From the NCBI GenBank assembly GCA_035578175.1, contig JAQMRL010000001.1, forward strand, positions 434,768,045 to 434,832,044: DNA of 64,000 bases, in the 5' to 3' direction. A program made the translations under genes and the position numbers. The stretch's first letter is position 1; each line of letters opens with the position of its first letter. Of the stretch, positions 11,701 to 26,700 are shown in pieces. The DNA comes from Catonia carolina. Its lineage: Eukaryota; Arthropoda; Insecta; Hemiptera; Achilidae. The notes beneath the pieces were generated by a model. That model saw only the letters and a list, made by a program, of their open reading frames with translations. It ran no database searches and was not told the DNA's origin.

Positions 11701-14700
11701 TACTTTACTTACTTGTCATAATTCACTTGACATAACCCTCATTAACACAAATAAAAATCTCATGTGATCAGTAATCTGTAATATAAGACTTCTAAAATGG
11801 TGAAGTACTGTCTGTTTGAACATAACAAATTATGTTATGAAATACTAAAAAAATCAGAAGATTGAAAAACACAGGAAATCGGCGGTAAAACAGCAATAAA
11901 AAAAAGGTAGTAATGCTAAAAATTGTCTTATGACAATTTTTGGTTGACCAAAAACAAGCTAAGGGATACGCCGACATGCCAATGAGGAAATACAAAAGAA
12001 AATCGGGGTGGAAAGCGACTTTTAGAGTAATGTTGAGGGTAAGAGGCTGAAATAGTATGGGCATATGAGAAGCGCGGACAGAGGCAGTTGGATAGTTCAT
12101 GTACAGTTCAGCCATTGTTAGTTTGCTCCTACTGTCAACAAACAAAAGCCAGCTACTACCGGGTGCACGCTAGAGTCTGCGACTTTACGGATGTCGTATT
12201 CCTATTAAGTTAACTATTTTTTTTAAATTATAAGTACTTAAAGTACTAAAAACATCAGTCATGATATGATGTAGGCCTAAAAATTTCATTTAGAAAAATA
12301 CTTTTAAAAGTATTTGTATTTTAATACTTTTGAAAGTATTTTGTTGTCACTTTTTAATCAGCGTGTACACATTTTGATATAATGCACATGCTCAGTGACG
12401 TCATTATTTGTTTAAATTAGGAGCAAACTAAGAGAGGCTGGACTGTAACAGATGAGTCCCATGGAAAGGTGCAAGAGAGGTCTTCAGGAGGAAGATTGGA
12501 TGGGCTGGGAAGAATGGAGGCAACGGTTAAGAGCTGGAAGGTGGCGCCAACTCTACGATACTCTTAAAAATTATTTCTTGGAATACATTCAGGTCTACCG
12601 AATCCATACGTTATAATTTTTACAATTTCAAAAACCTGACACCACTGAATCATATTTTTATGTTTAATAAATACTTTACTACTGTCAAAAATGATAAACA
12701 TATGGCTGTAGAATAATCAAATTTATTATTATTATTATTATTATTAGTCGTAAAGCTCCCGAAGTGGAAGACGCTAAGTAAATCTGGTTTGTTTTTGGGA
12801 TTTCTTGTCCTTTTTATCCGCCCACCAGTTTTTCATTCTTTGTGAGAATTCAGCTTTTCTCTGTTCACTCCACTTTGTTCCGGTTCTTGGAGCTTTTGTC
12901 TCTGGTTTAACCTCCCATTTTTTAGCTTTTGTTCTAAAACTATTATTAATTATTATTATTATCATTATTGGCAAGAGTTATAACATACCTGTCTCGCCAT
13001 CGACTCCAACTGAGACGTATGCGAAGGTGACACTTGGTCATTTCTTAACAACTGGGTATGTGTAACTTCAACAGAGAAACTTGGTAACCAAGACACATAT
13101 CTCGAACCTGTAATTTTAAAACAAAATATTATTTATAATATAAATTTTTCAATTTTAAAATAATAACTCTATAAATTCTCAGCATATTTAACACTTAGAA
13201 TTAGTATAAACAAACAACAATCTTTAAATTCAGAAAATAATTTTTTTATTTAAAAGATACATCATACACTTCTCAAAACAAGTTTCAAGTAGTCATATCA
13301 TTTTGCAGAACAAAAATCGTTTCTTATGTCAAAACAATCAATCAACATCTCCTTTGTCTTTCAATGACTTCAGCTTTAAGATTTGTAGTTACAAACCAGA
13401 TTCAGTATTCATTCTACTCACTTCTATTTAAATATCCAGTCCAGTTATAGGTGCAAGTACTGGTAACCCGCTATAAGTTGACGATTGCGCCTATCATGCG
13501 GAGGAAAATATACTACCTATCCTACTTAAATCGGCCAACCCGAAAGCATTAGACATGTATCAAGCATATAACTCAAAATGTAACCACCACAAACACTTAA
13601 GTAATAAAATTCAGTTCATGACCCGTCACACTAAATAAGTACGGAGTAATGTAATTATTTAAAGAAAGTGAATTGTTTAAAATTCAATTGCAATTTAACA
13701 TAACTTTACTGAAAATAATGAAATATGAAAACCCTAAAAATACAATAACATTTTGAAATTACCGTATAACTAGTCTATCACTACAAATGTCAGAGCACAG
13801 TGATTCAGTTTACTGCTGATGACCAAAAAGGATACTAAATTATAGCTTAGGCCTAGTATTATGGCTTATTTAGAATGAATGTTTATTATTTAGGATAATT
13901 ATTAAGAATCAATAAATAATACAATGGGATGTTTATAAAACAACATTATTGTAAACATAATAAATTAATGTAAGAGTAAAACTACAACATGATGGCATTA
14001 GAGCTGTCCCTATGATGTACTTAGAAAAGCACATATAGTAGCACTTCCACCCCACGCTTAGTCCAGTCTTACTCTCGCTGACAATCGTCAACTTATATTG
14101 CGTTACCAGTAACTACCAAATTTCTCCAATAAAAATTTTCAAAATCAGACTGAGCATGGTGGAACACTTTCTTATTTTTGGATTTTATTTCGTAAAAAAT
14201 ACACCTAACCGTCCACAAGATATCTTTATTAACTTATTAACCCTTTGTGAGCTATTGACAGGTATATTCGTAAGTACGGAAATGCGGAGTGAGCTATTGA
14301 CGCTTATATCTGCACATATGAATTAGATCCCATAACATTAAAAAAAGTCTCACGAGTCAAAAAATATCGTTTGTGATAATACTAGATTTCTTCAGAATCC
14401 AATATTAGTGTAGCAATGTATTTACAATGAAATAACCTCTTTGTTGTAGTCATAAGTGTGTATGTACCATGGTGTTTTGTAAAGTTATATATAGACCTAG
14501 TTTGCAAATGGCTTGTTTAAGTTTCGATTTTGATGTTCTTATCACTTTTGTTTTATTAATTTTATGGCTATATTACAAATACGTTGTTAAATAATTAAAT
14601 TTTGTGTGAAGTGTAATCATTGAATAATAAGCAAAATTCATTTTGTCAAGTATAACTGAAGGTTCCTACAGACATAACTAAATTTTTGTACAATCAAAAT

Positions 14701-17700
14701 TTTTTAAAAATATTTTTTAATCAATACTAGAGGTATAAGAATTAATTTTATAAAATAAACAAAATTATGACATTTTTAAAACATTTTGCCAAAATATTCA
14801 GTTCTGGTTATGTGCAGACTAGTTTACAAAGGGTTAAAACATACATTTTTTACGTATGGATTCAAACTCTAAAATTATTTTCACAGACAGAAATACAAAT
14901 TTATTCTAATCAATCATGTCACATCTATTCCATTTAATAAATATTATGATAGCCCATCAAACAATCTATTACAATCAATTTCACAGCTGTCGAAAATAAA
15001 ATTTGACAATATCTACAACACATTTAAAAAACACTTAATGAGGTGCATACAATACATTTATACGAGGGGGTATCCAACAGTAACCGGAATAGCATTGCCG
15101 TGGGCGGTGTTTGTGTAGTACGCATTTCTGCCGCACAGACGTATATAGCGCAACTCATTGCGAGTTCAGTGCAGTGATTGTTTTTGCTAGCGCTGTTTTG
15201 TTCTTGTTTCGTTTTTTATGATGGCAAGTTTAAGTGAACAATGTGTAGCTGTGAAATTCTGTTTTCTACTTGGTAAAAGTGCTGCTGGAACTGTTTTAAT
15301 GTTGAAAACAGCTTACAAAGATGACGCTATGGAAAAATCTCAAGTATACGAGTGGTTTTCTCGGTTTAAAAGTGGGGACATGTAGATTGATGACAAACCT
15401 CGTTCTGGACGTCCATCAACTGCCTGAATCAACAAAAATGTTTAAAAAATTCGAGAGCGTGTGCTCTCAGATCGTCGACTGACAATTTGAAAGTTTTAAG
15501 AAGATTGCGCAACAGTGTTTGTGAAAAAAGATCCGATTTGTAGCAGACAGGACACTGGTTCTTCAACCATGACAATGCACCTGCACACATAACCATCTCG
15601 GTGAAAGATTTTTTGACTAAAAATGGCATGGTTCCGCTGCCCCACGCACCTTACTCACCTGACCTGGCTTCGTGCGACTTTTTCTCATTGCCTTGCATGA
15701 AAAGGGGATATTAAAGAACACAGATTTGACAACATTGAAGCGGTCAAGAAAAAAACGAGAGAGGAGCTGTCAGCCATTTCTAAAGATGACTACAAAAATG
15801 TTTCGAATAGTGGAAGCACCGGCAGGATAAAACTATTAGTTGTAATAGAGAGTATTTTGAAGAGGATAAGGTTGTTTTGTAAAAAAATCGAAAATAAATA
15901 GCTTTTGAAAGTAATTCTGGTTTCTTTTGGGTACCCCCTCGTAAAGTGTTTCTCACCACTTTCAATAACAGCACTTTTATTAATAGATGCCAATAAAGTT
16001 GGAGTAACAACATAAATTTATAAATAATTTAAAATTATCTACTTGAATTATTTACAAAAAACTGCATCAATATTGTTCAATTCAATTGAGTTACAAAGTT
16101 ACACACGACCAGATAACATCTTATCCATGAAAAGAGGATGAACACTATGATCAATTGCTACAAATAAATGCATTTTAATAATAAAACCTTACCATCGAAA
16201 TGAAAGAAGTGATTCGGTCTCGGCCTGTTTGGTACAAGATTCGCTGTTTCACTGAGTTCAACGTTACGTTGCGAGTTAAGACTGTGAATGCTTAGTGCCA
16301 AACGACAAGTCGGACAAGATGTATCTTGCTCAAGCCAAGACTGCAGACAAGAACTGAAAAAAAAAAAAAATAATTCAAATTAAGTATTAATCATAACAAA
16401 ACTATTTCATCAAAATATAAAATAATTAAGTACTGGTAACGCGCTATAAGTTGACGATTGCGCCTATCAAGCGGAGGGAGGGAGGACAGTATACTATCCG
16501 TCCTACTTACATCGGCCAACCCGAAAGCATAAGACACGTATCAAAGCGTGTAACTCAAAATGCAACCACCACAAACACTTAACTAATAAAGTTCAGTTCA
16601 TGACCTGACACACTAAATAAGTAAGGAGTAATGTAATTATTTAAAAAAAGTGAATTGTTTACAATCAATCGCAATTTAACATAACTTTACTGAAAATAAT
16701 GAAATATGAAAACTTAACTAATAAAGTTCAGTTCATGACCTGACACACTAAATAAGTAAGGAGTAATGTAATTATTTAAAGAAAGTGAATTGTTTACAAT
16801 CAATTGCAATTTAACATAACTTTACTGAAAATAATGAAATATGAAAACTGTAAAAATACAATAACATTTTAAAATTACCGTAAAACTAGTATTACTTACG
16901 ATAATAAGCTCACATCGACGGAACTCATGGACTAACTAGTCTATCACTACAAATGTCAGAGTGCAAGTAATTCAGTTTACTGCTGATGACCAAAAAGGAT
17001 ACTAAATACAGTTTAGGCCTAATATTATGGCTTTCTTAGAATGAATGTTTATTATTTAGGATAATTATTAAGAATCAATAAATAATACAATGGGATGTTT
17101 ATAAAACGACATAGTTGTAAACATAATAAATCAATGTAAGAGTAAAACTACATGATGTCATGGTTAGAGCTGTCGCTATGATGCATTTAGAAAAGCAAAT
17201 ATAGTAGCACTTCCACCCCCCGCATAGTCCAGTCTTACTCTCGCTGACGATCGTCAACTTACATTGCGTTACCAGTACTTGTTATAATTTTTTCATTATT
17301 ATCTGTCACTGAATTAACATCTTATGGTTAAACAGAGTACATGATTTATAATAATACGTTTCAGTTTGAAATTTTCTAGAATCACTAACTTACTGTTTAG
17401 CAAGCCAGACCATTCACCCTGTTTGTAGATATTAGATACATTTTTTCTTTTCAAATACACATGCAATGTACTGCAAAATCTAAACACGTACTATAGCGAA
17501 ACCGGTAGGACGTTGCAGTCCCAGTACGCATGTGTCAAGAAGTTGGGTAAATCCCCATTTCAAAATAGCCTCACTACGGTAATATCAAACTTTCTGTTGC
17601 AGAGTCCTACTGTGAAATACTACAATGGTGGTGGTAATGCTTTCCCACCAAGGTTGACACTTTGAACCCACGCACTGCAATTTCCTTACGGTATGTCTAT

Positions 17701-20700
17701 AGAACTCAGTATTCTGCAGTTTTTAATTACTAGATAAACTACGGTATTTAATTTAATTTTCATAATGAAGTATCATTATTCCTAGTATTTTAAACTTTGC
17801 CTTTGTTTTATTCAAATTTTGTAAGACAACATTTTTTACAGCATTACAATTAAGTAAATAAATTACAGAACTAAACACTAAGTTAGTTTTAAAAGTAATA
17901 CAATCAAAAATAATGTACAGGAAAAATACTGCATACCGCAGATATAACAATCCTTTAGGCTATAAAGTCCAGATTATATAGGCTATAGAAAGAAAATATT
18001 ATTTCAGAGCTGGGAATTTAAGCACTGATAGCTGTCAATCAATCAGTACAGAAAGATATAGAGGGATTACATTCGATAGGACAATATTAGCCAGGACGAA
18101 TTCCCCTTAAAGTATTGAGGTGAAAAATTGCACCTGAGGAAAATTGGGGTACGTGTAAGCCTTGGAGGAGATGGTCATACCCTCAAAGTATTGAGATGAA
18201 AAATTGCACCTGAGGAAAATTGGGGTACGTGTAAGCCTTGGAGGAGATTGTCATACCCTTAAAGTATTGAGGTGAAAAATTGTACCTGAAGAAAATTGGG
18301 GTACGTGTAAGGCTTGGAGGAGATGGTCAGTCAGTTTTCTGATTAATGTGGATTGGAACAGGCATATTCTAAGTTTTCCCATATCAGACGTCAGTGTATA
18401 TAATATGCTAGTACTATAATATACACTTTAAATCAACATACTAACAAAAATACTTAACCCTCTACAGAAAATTCACACTCAAAATATAAACTTAATATGT
18501 GTTTATATAAATAAACTACTTGAGTAACTAATATGAAAACAATAATACTTACTAATAATTAATAAACTAAACTAATACTTACTTGTGAAAGAGGTGAGTG
18601 CAAGGTAATTTACGAGCAGACTCCATTTTTTCCCAACATATAGCACAGTTATCTGAATTTTCTGCAAGTTCTTTACTAGAAGCCATTGGATAGCTGTAAG
18701 AAAAAACACACAATTAAAAAACGAACTTTAACTTCACTTTTAACTTTTTTATTTTTAAAAATCACTTTTTTCATTGGCGTAATTGGTAACGTGCTCGCCT
18801 CTCATCATGCGGTCTTGGGTTCAAATCCCATTCAAACCTGGCATAATTTCATACGTTTCAAAAAATCATTTCTTCCTTCACAGTCAGCATTAGCAGTAAC
18901 TACAGAACAGTTGGATGTTAAACCAAAAAAAAAATTCACTTTTAATGCAAAAGTTAAATGATGTTTAATGGACAAAGAATTACACACTCTATTGTGTCAA
19001 TTACTAAACTGTAATTCTGAAACTTTTTTTTTAATGAAATTAAAAGAATATTTCCACAATTAATTTTCAAACATTGATTCATCACGTCTAAAATGTTGTA
19101 ACATGGGATACTAAAAAAGTGTTTTTTGTGGAAGTACACAAAAAATGATATGTTGCAATGGCACATAAATTTAGAGAACATTTAAAATTATTGTTGTCAT
19201 GATTGTGGTTGCATTTCATTTAGCCAATTAAAAAAAAATCTCCACATGTACAGTAAAATTAAGTACTAATAATATATGTAGAAGTATCTTAATATTTCCT
19301 AAACTTCCTTTCAGAGTCTCCCAGATAAAATACACAAAAAAACACTCACTCACCTATGTGTTATTTGGGGGTAACACCTACACAAGATTGATTTTCTGTG
19401 TTGCATGAAAGTAAATTGTGTAAAAGTGTGACCTTACTGTAATTCTTTATCTATTTTTTTAAAATTTAATGCTTATTTTTACTTTCTCTTGCCCTGCATA
19501 AAAATACTTAAGGAAGGAAAGTATTGTTCTCATGTAAATTTTTTGAAATTCAGTTTTCACTAGAACTACACATTTCTCAAGAACGGAACAGCATTCAAAG
19601 TTGAAACTTGGAATTTAAGTAAGGTACAACTACAGGACCCAACACAAACATTTGCATTAAAATAGGTCAACCAACCAGAAGTTGTAGTTCATTCGTGTGA
19701 TTTTTCACTTTTTTACGATTTTCTCAAAAACGCGTCATACAATTTTTTTAAGATTGCAGCCTTAGTACACATGTTACAACAAAAATGTACATAATTAAAG
19801 TTATAGAAAATTAAAAACCCAACAACTTTTATACCTAGCATTTTATTACAGAGCCTAGTTTAACGTCAGTGAGTGATTTTCTATACTTTTTAAGTTCTAC
19901 AGAGGTGGATTTTCATTTGGCATCATTCACTTATGATTAAATATATGATATATTGTTCATTATTTACACTGACAAGAGAAAGTTCATGTGCGTGTTTCAC
20001 AACAGATTTTTGTTTTATTCATTCTATTATTTTTACATGTTTCTGTTACAGAAATACTATTTTTTTTTTATAGGATAAAATGGTACAGATGACCTAATCT
20101 GCCCCTAACAGACAGGTGGAGTGTCAAATTATTTACACTCAATCTGTCAGTTGCAGGGCTAAAATAAATAGTTCTGTTTCTTATCACATGGTCAGCCAAT
20201 TAAATGACTGAATCATTTAAGAACAGAAGAGGTAGAGGTGTAAAAGACACTAATCAGAGTTATCTTCTCTGAAAGTAATGAATTTCATTGTACAGCCAGA
20301 CCCTGTGGTGAATGAAGTGAAAGTGTCATTTACAGAGTGGAAAATATGTGCTTTTCAGAGGGCCGGGCATACTGATAAGCGTACTTTTCCACTCAGTGAG
20401 GAAGGCAATGGTAAACCACCTCACTCCTCGTTTTACTTAGTAAAACCTCTACAGGTTCAAACCAGCTTTACAGCTGATGACCTAAACAACAACACATGAC
20501 CTAACAGTTTTAACTTTGCTCTTTGTTTGATGAGCACTACTATAATTATTAACCATGAATAAAAAACAAATTTGTTATTGTAGAAAAAGGATGTTACAGA
20601 GCAAAAAGTGATTTAATTTTCAAGTTTGTAGTGTCACCGCCACCCCTTCTAATTAATCATTTACTGTGTTGCCGGCCTTCAATACTTCTCTTGGTCCTTG

Positions 20701-23700
20701 TCGGCGCAGTAGGCCCTTTGTCAGCATACCGACAAACCTTTTGGCTGCATACCGACAGAAGCCTTTATCATCATGGGCGATCCAGTAATCGCCCTCTACC
20801 ACGGCGCTCTCGGCAAATATAAAAAGAGCGCTACACTCAACCGGGAGATTCAATTTCGATCCAGACAGCAGACAAGACGTCCACCATTGGGACACGGCTA
20901 TAGGACTCCAGCGAAGGCTCATCGATGACCCCGCAAGAGAGAAGATGATGCTTCTGCTCGCCGACCCAACAGCGTAAGCCGCCGACCGGACTGTCATCGC
21001 CCGCTGACGTGAGCGATGCCCACAGCAGTCCCTTGACCGATCCTTACGCCCACCGGATCTGATGAAGCAGCCATTGACACACTACTGTGAGGGAAGAAGA
21101 AGACGTCTTCGCTGGATGACGACACGCCGTGTCGCCCAGCCTCCGACCGTCAAAAACGACTATGATCGACGCTTCTCCAAGACGGCCAACGGCCCTTTTC
21201 AGGGCCACCAAAAATTAAAGGTTTTAACTCGCCACTTAATGTCGCCATTCGGTGACAGTAGCAAATCAGAAGTACAATTTTTGTTATGAACATGGAGACC
21301 AAGTGACAAATCTTGATATACTCATATCAGTGAATTCTGTGAATATAAATAAATAAACAAACAACCTCTTCAATCAAAAGCACTTACCTCTGTTCCATAT
21401 GATAAAGAACCCATAGGTAGTTACGATGTTTTTTAATTCTGCGTTGTATTTCATGAACAAGATACCGTAAGTGCATACAAATGACGAGAGAAGCCATCGA
21501 AAGGAAGATGTTGCTCCACAATAACATATGAACATGATGCAATAACTCGATAAGCAATGCGCCTAGTTCGAAAAATAGCTCCGTGTAGTATGCGACAGGG
21601 CCTCGTTTCTCCCACACACGGCCACCGCCACCACGTACATCGTACAAATGAAGCGCGTAGCGAAGCAATGTATGCAAAACACGTACTTTCAATAACACAC
21701 ACTGCAACAACAATAAAAGAAAAATATTAACAACTTATCTGGTTAAATAAAATATTTGAAAAATGTTAGCTCTATTTTTATTAACCCTTTATAGGGCAGT
21801 ACTACGAGGGGGGGGGGGAAATATGCATGTTGTAAAATGTTAAATTTTGTTTTTTAGGGACTTGAATAATGTATTTTTAGTGCCAGAACAGATATTTCTT
21901 ATTTTTATGTTAAGCCCTGAACATTTATTGAAATGTTTATTGAACTGGAACGTTTATTGAAATGGGAATCGCATAATGTTTAATGGTAAGAATGCTTATT
22001 AAAACAACTTGTAGTCCTAAATAACAGAAAAATGTGTAGAATAACTTATCTCAACTTTATAATAGTATGAATGCTTGCTTTCCCATTAAAATCTCTAATT
22101 TTCTAAGCACTGTACAAAAGTAACAACAAAACAAAATGGTTGCGTACGCTGGTATGAATCCTTACCACATTCGTGCAACTCATCAAGCAAATGGTCGCTG
22201 TGTGCTAATTTCAAAATGTGGATAGCCTACTTACCAGAGAACATCTATAAAACCATAAAATGCCAATAAGGTTCAACTGCATAGCTTATTCCTAAAAAAT
22301 CGACCTTATTGCTAGTGGTAAGTATACTTACCAAAGACCTATAAATGGTTAATCTCATCTCGAAAAAGTCAATTCCTTGGCGATATTTAACACGTCATAG
22401 CATAGACAACCAAATTTTTAACAATTGTCTTTCATGTGCATTTGTAAAAACTTTCAAGCCCTACTCTGTAAGTAGAACAATACTTATTCATCAACTACTT
22501 TGTAACAAAACTGCGTTTCCCGACAAGAGGGCTTCAATTTTTTTTAAAATGAGGCACTACACACCCCTAACTAATTCAATGATTCTCAACATGAACACGT
22601 TTAAAAAATTGGGCTGTTGAGAAAAATATAAAATATATTAACAGAATTTTTGAGTTTCGAAGGTCTGAAGAAACTCCTTTAACAAACTTTGTAGTAAAAA
22701 AATTCAGAAGCATTCTAACAGATATAAAAACAGAAAATTGAAATACATATTTCTAATCACCAGAATACGGTAACAGAAAACACTTACCAATGTTTATAGC
22801 GCTTTCGTGTATCTTGTATACATCTTCAGTAAATTAAATTTCTTTTCCTTACCTACCATGGTGGGAGTAGGAAGTTTTAAATTTTTAATTTACTGAAGAT
22901 GATCACAAGAAACACAAAAGCGCTATAAACATTGGTAAGTGTTTTCTGTAACCGTATTCTGGTGGTTAGAAATATATATTTCAATTTTAAATAATACGGC
23001 TGTTTATAATCCTACATAGGATGTTTCATAAAATAAAAACAGAAAAATATACACTAAACCATTTTTCATTAAGATACAGTTCTTATTTGTTTATACTACT
23101 AAACAAAATTCATTCTGTAAATTCAATAACACAGAAGTACATTATAGTGCCAATTTTATCCGTGGTAACTGTGGACAAACATGCCCTGGATAATTGAAAT
23201 GCATGAATAATGCAGAACATTTAATCGTATGAAAACTATGTACCACATGTACTTATACACTTGCGCATTTTGTATTTTTGGATACATTAAGGGGGTAGTC
23301 AACTCAAGAAGGTGATTTTTTAAAATTTTGATTGTTTTTTGTATTTATTTGAAGTTTAAAATTTTCTGAAGCACAACATTTTTGTTTACTTTGTTTGTAC
23401 GTTGATAAAAAGTTATAAAAATATCTGTTTAAAATAAAGCTCACTAGAAAGGCGAGTGAAATTATTCCTTCAACTTTAAGTTTTCCGGAAATGTAAATTT
23501 TGCATGATTGTACATTCTTGGGAATTAAATATTTTGGTTTGTATTGGAGGTATTTGGATGATGGTTTTTCAAATGTTCATAATTTCTTGCTCTATTATCT
23601 GTCGAATGATTATTACAAAAACCGTAATAGGAATTTAATTAAAAAATAATTTCTGAATACATAAAATAAATGTTTTTGAAAATATGGTTTTTCTTCAATA

Positions 23701-26700
23701 AATTTCTTGTAAGAAAAAATACATAGAACAGATAAGAAAAAAGCAATTTTCCATATTTTGTATTTTAATTTTAATTTTCCGTATTTTGTAGCATAGAATC
23801 ATGTCGATATCTTTCTTGGTTCTTGAGATATTTGATTCCCGGTAAAAGCCAGCTTTTCCAACCTCCCCCTTATTTTATTATAGGCTGTAATTAATTTTTT
23901 GGCTTGGTTCAAATGGTAGATAATTACTACTAAATTACTCTCTCATTTAACATAAATAATGATAAATTATAGCTAGAAGTTTTCATTTTCATTTTCTGGG
24001 TTGACTACCCCTCCTTAAGATGATGAATGAACTCTTCTTTACACAAATGCTTTAAATACGCAATAAAATAATAAAATCAACGTAAAATCTCCTGAAATTA
24101 CGTTCATGTTTCAAACTGAAGATGTTTTCTGTGTAAAATCCACAATAACTTTACGGTTAAATAATTTACTTAACTTTTAACAATAGAATTAACTAGAGTA
24201 CAGGTCATTTGTTCTAGCTAGAAGCTTTCCCTCCAACGCTCTGTGCCGCTGAGCTGTTCTGTTTAGTGGTGGGGGAAGCACCTCGTAGTTGTAACATAGT
24301 ATACGGTTAGAAAGAGAGGGAATGATCATTAAGTGAGAAGGAGACAACACTTGCCCCTTTGAAACTATCCCTACTCTACCTACTCGCCCTCCCCTTACAA
24401 GCTTCTTCCTAAAACAAACGTACTATATCTAGTTAATAAAAACCGTTTATTAATTAACAAAGTTAAATGAAATAAAAGTATAAATACCTCTGCAGCCATG
24501 AAAGCAAATGTATTAAATCCACCAAAAAATCCGACAGCTACACAGACAAGAAACATAAGACCGGACAGAAGCAAAATCGTTCCCAGCAGCGCCACAAGAC
24601 GAACATGATTCCAGCCTGGTGTTGTAGGTGAGAAAGATAACTGAAAAAATACATACATCTATTCATTGCTAAAATTTAATTATTATTATTATTCAATTGT
24701 ATTTAAATATTTTTATTTGATATGTACGAATAATACCTATTCTACCACTATGATCTTTTTTTTCCTCTCTTTAATTCTTTATTCACAACTGTAAAATAGC
24801 AAATGTGATGATTATGATAATAATGTAAACGACATGATAGGCATGAGAGGGGTAGGGCCCCCACTGGTGCCACCCCAAGAGCGAAATTTGTATATCAAAT
24901 TAGCAGGTCTCTACTCCAGTGTTTTTTAAGGCATCTAGCGGGATTATCAGGTAAATGGAAGGTGGAAAGTGAACGCACCAGGGGGTTCTCGTGTTCGTGT
25001 GACTTGTCGTGAAAGCGTTTGTATAGGTGTTCGATGAAATTTTGTACAAGTGGTGTTTTCAAATCTGTATGTAAGGTTTTGTTGCTAACCTAAAGAGGTG
25101 CATTTGCTGTAAGGCGTAATGTTTTTGACTGTTGCAAGTTAGAGGGTTTGGTTGAACCGTAAATTTGGGACCTGTAGGTCCACATAGGTTTCAAAAGAAA
25201 ACAATATATGCGTAATTTCTGTGCCATTGGTAATTTTGATCGTTTGTGAAGTACGGAATATAGAAGTTTAAGTCGGGAATTCAGTAATAAACTATGATCT
25301 GCCCTAGCTTTTTGTGGTGGTGTTTACGTTCACAAGAAATATCGCTAATGGATGTTAATTTTCTCAGATTGGTGGAATGACAGATGAAAACAGTACCAGG
25401 AAGTAGTAGGTAATACTACGATCAAATCGATCAGGTGCTTTTTAAGTGCAAGTCCAGAGCTGGTTACTAAGTCTTGATATGAATGATACTTTTTTTTTTA
25501 ACTGGGATGATAGCAACGTTAAAGAATTCCAAACCATCGCAATTTTGTTTTCTTTTTAAAAAAATCAAGGCCATTCTTCTATAGTAACAATAAGGATTTT
25601 TATTAAATGCAAAAACGTTTTTCAAACTTGTGATAGATTTGAAAAAAAATACTAATCACCACATTCTAAGCTAAATCAGAGATGTATTAATGCACTATCG
25701 AAAAAGTATAATTAAAATTTGTCATCGGGTGTAAATTATAATTCTTTGTTACTGACGATCTTTTCCTTTAAATGACCAAGATTTTGATTTAAACTGTCCC
25801 CGCAAAATTTACAAGTTTAACATATTGTTCTTATAATTTATTCTGTTTTAAAATTTTAATTTTAATTTAAACAAGCAGTAACAGCTTTAATTCCTCCATT
25901 TCTCTCAATTTAGAAGAGTCTCCACCATAAATTAAAACAAAGATCTGATGCCGGCCACATTGGCGTAGTTGTTAACGTGCTCGCCTCTCATCATGGGGTC
26001 TTGGGTTCGAATTCCATTCAGGCACGGCATATTTTCATACGATACAAAAAATCATTTCAACCTTTCACCGTCTGCATTAGCAGTAATTGCAGAACAGCCG
26101 GACATTAAACCAAAAAAAGATCTGTATACAAAATTACTCGCAACGAATTATCTAGAAAATTTATTTAATTTCTGTCACCAATGTTATAATTCATTCTAGT
26201 AAAGTAAATCGTAAATTATAATTAATTAATTCTACATATACTAACACAACAGAATTATTTGACAATAAAATAACGAAAATGACAACAATGAAAAAATGAG
26301 TTCAAAAGATAAGTTTATTAAATCTGGGCGTATGTAAACGTTTTAAACATAGCAATTCACGGTACTTATCAAATATTAAATGAGAGAAACAATTTCCCTT
26401 ACCTAATCATCAAATCATGTTTTTCACAAAATTTTACCTTATCGAATAAATATCGCTTACAATCTACGCCACTAACAAATCAGCCATCATGAATGGTAAC
26501 CCAGCAAGCCAACATCAAAATGTCCAGCTGATTTTTTTCACTAGTTTTTATTATGACAATACTATTGCTGTTTAGGTCATCAGCCGAAAGGCTGATTGTT
26601 TACTTGCCTTCCTTACTGAGGGGAAAAGTATGCTTATCAGCATGCCAGGCCATCTGAAAAGCATCTACTTTCCACCCTGTAAATGACACCTTTACTTCAT

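Noticed and set aside
11792..12145. 117-residue hydrophobic minus-strand frame
   Set aside because: It overlaps a plus-strand retroelement remnant and runs into MITE-2; no motif recognised.
20278..20499. Conserved small frame MNFIVQPDP... as a host microprotein
   Set aside because: It lies wholly within SINE-A and several copies are frameshifted; kept only as an observation about the element.
24841..25400. Less AT-rich intronic stretch as an exon or transposon
   Set aside because: No open frame with splice sites, no terminal repeats and no second copy in the window.
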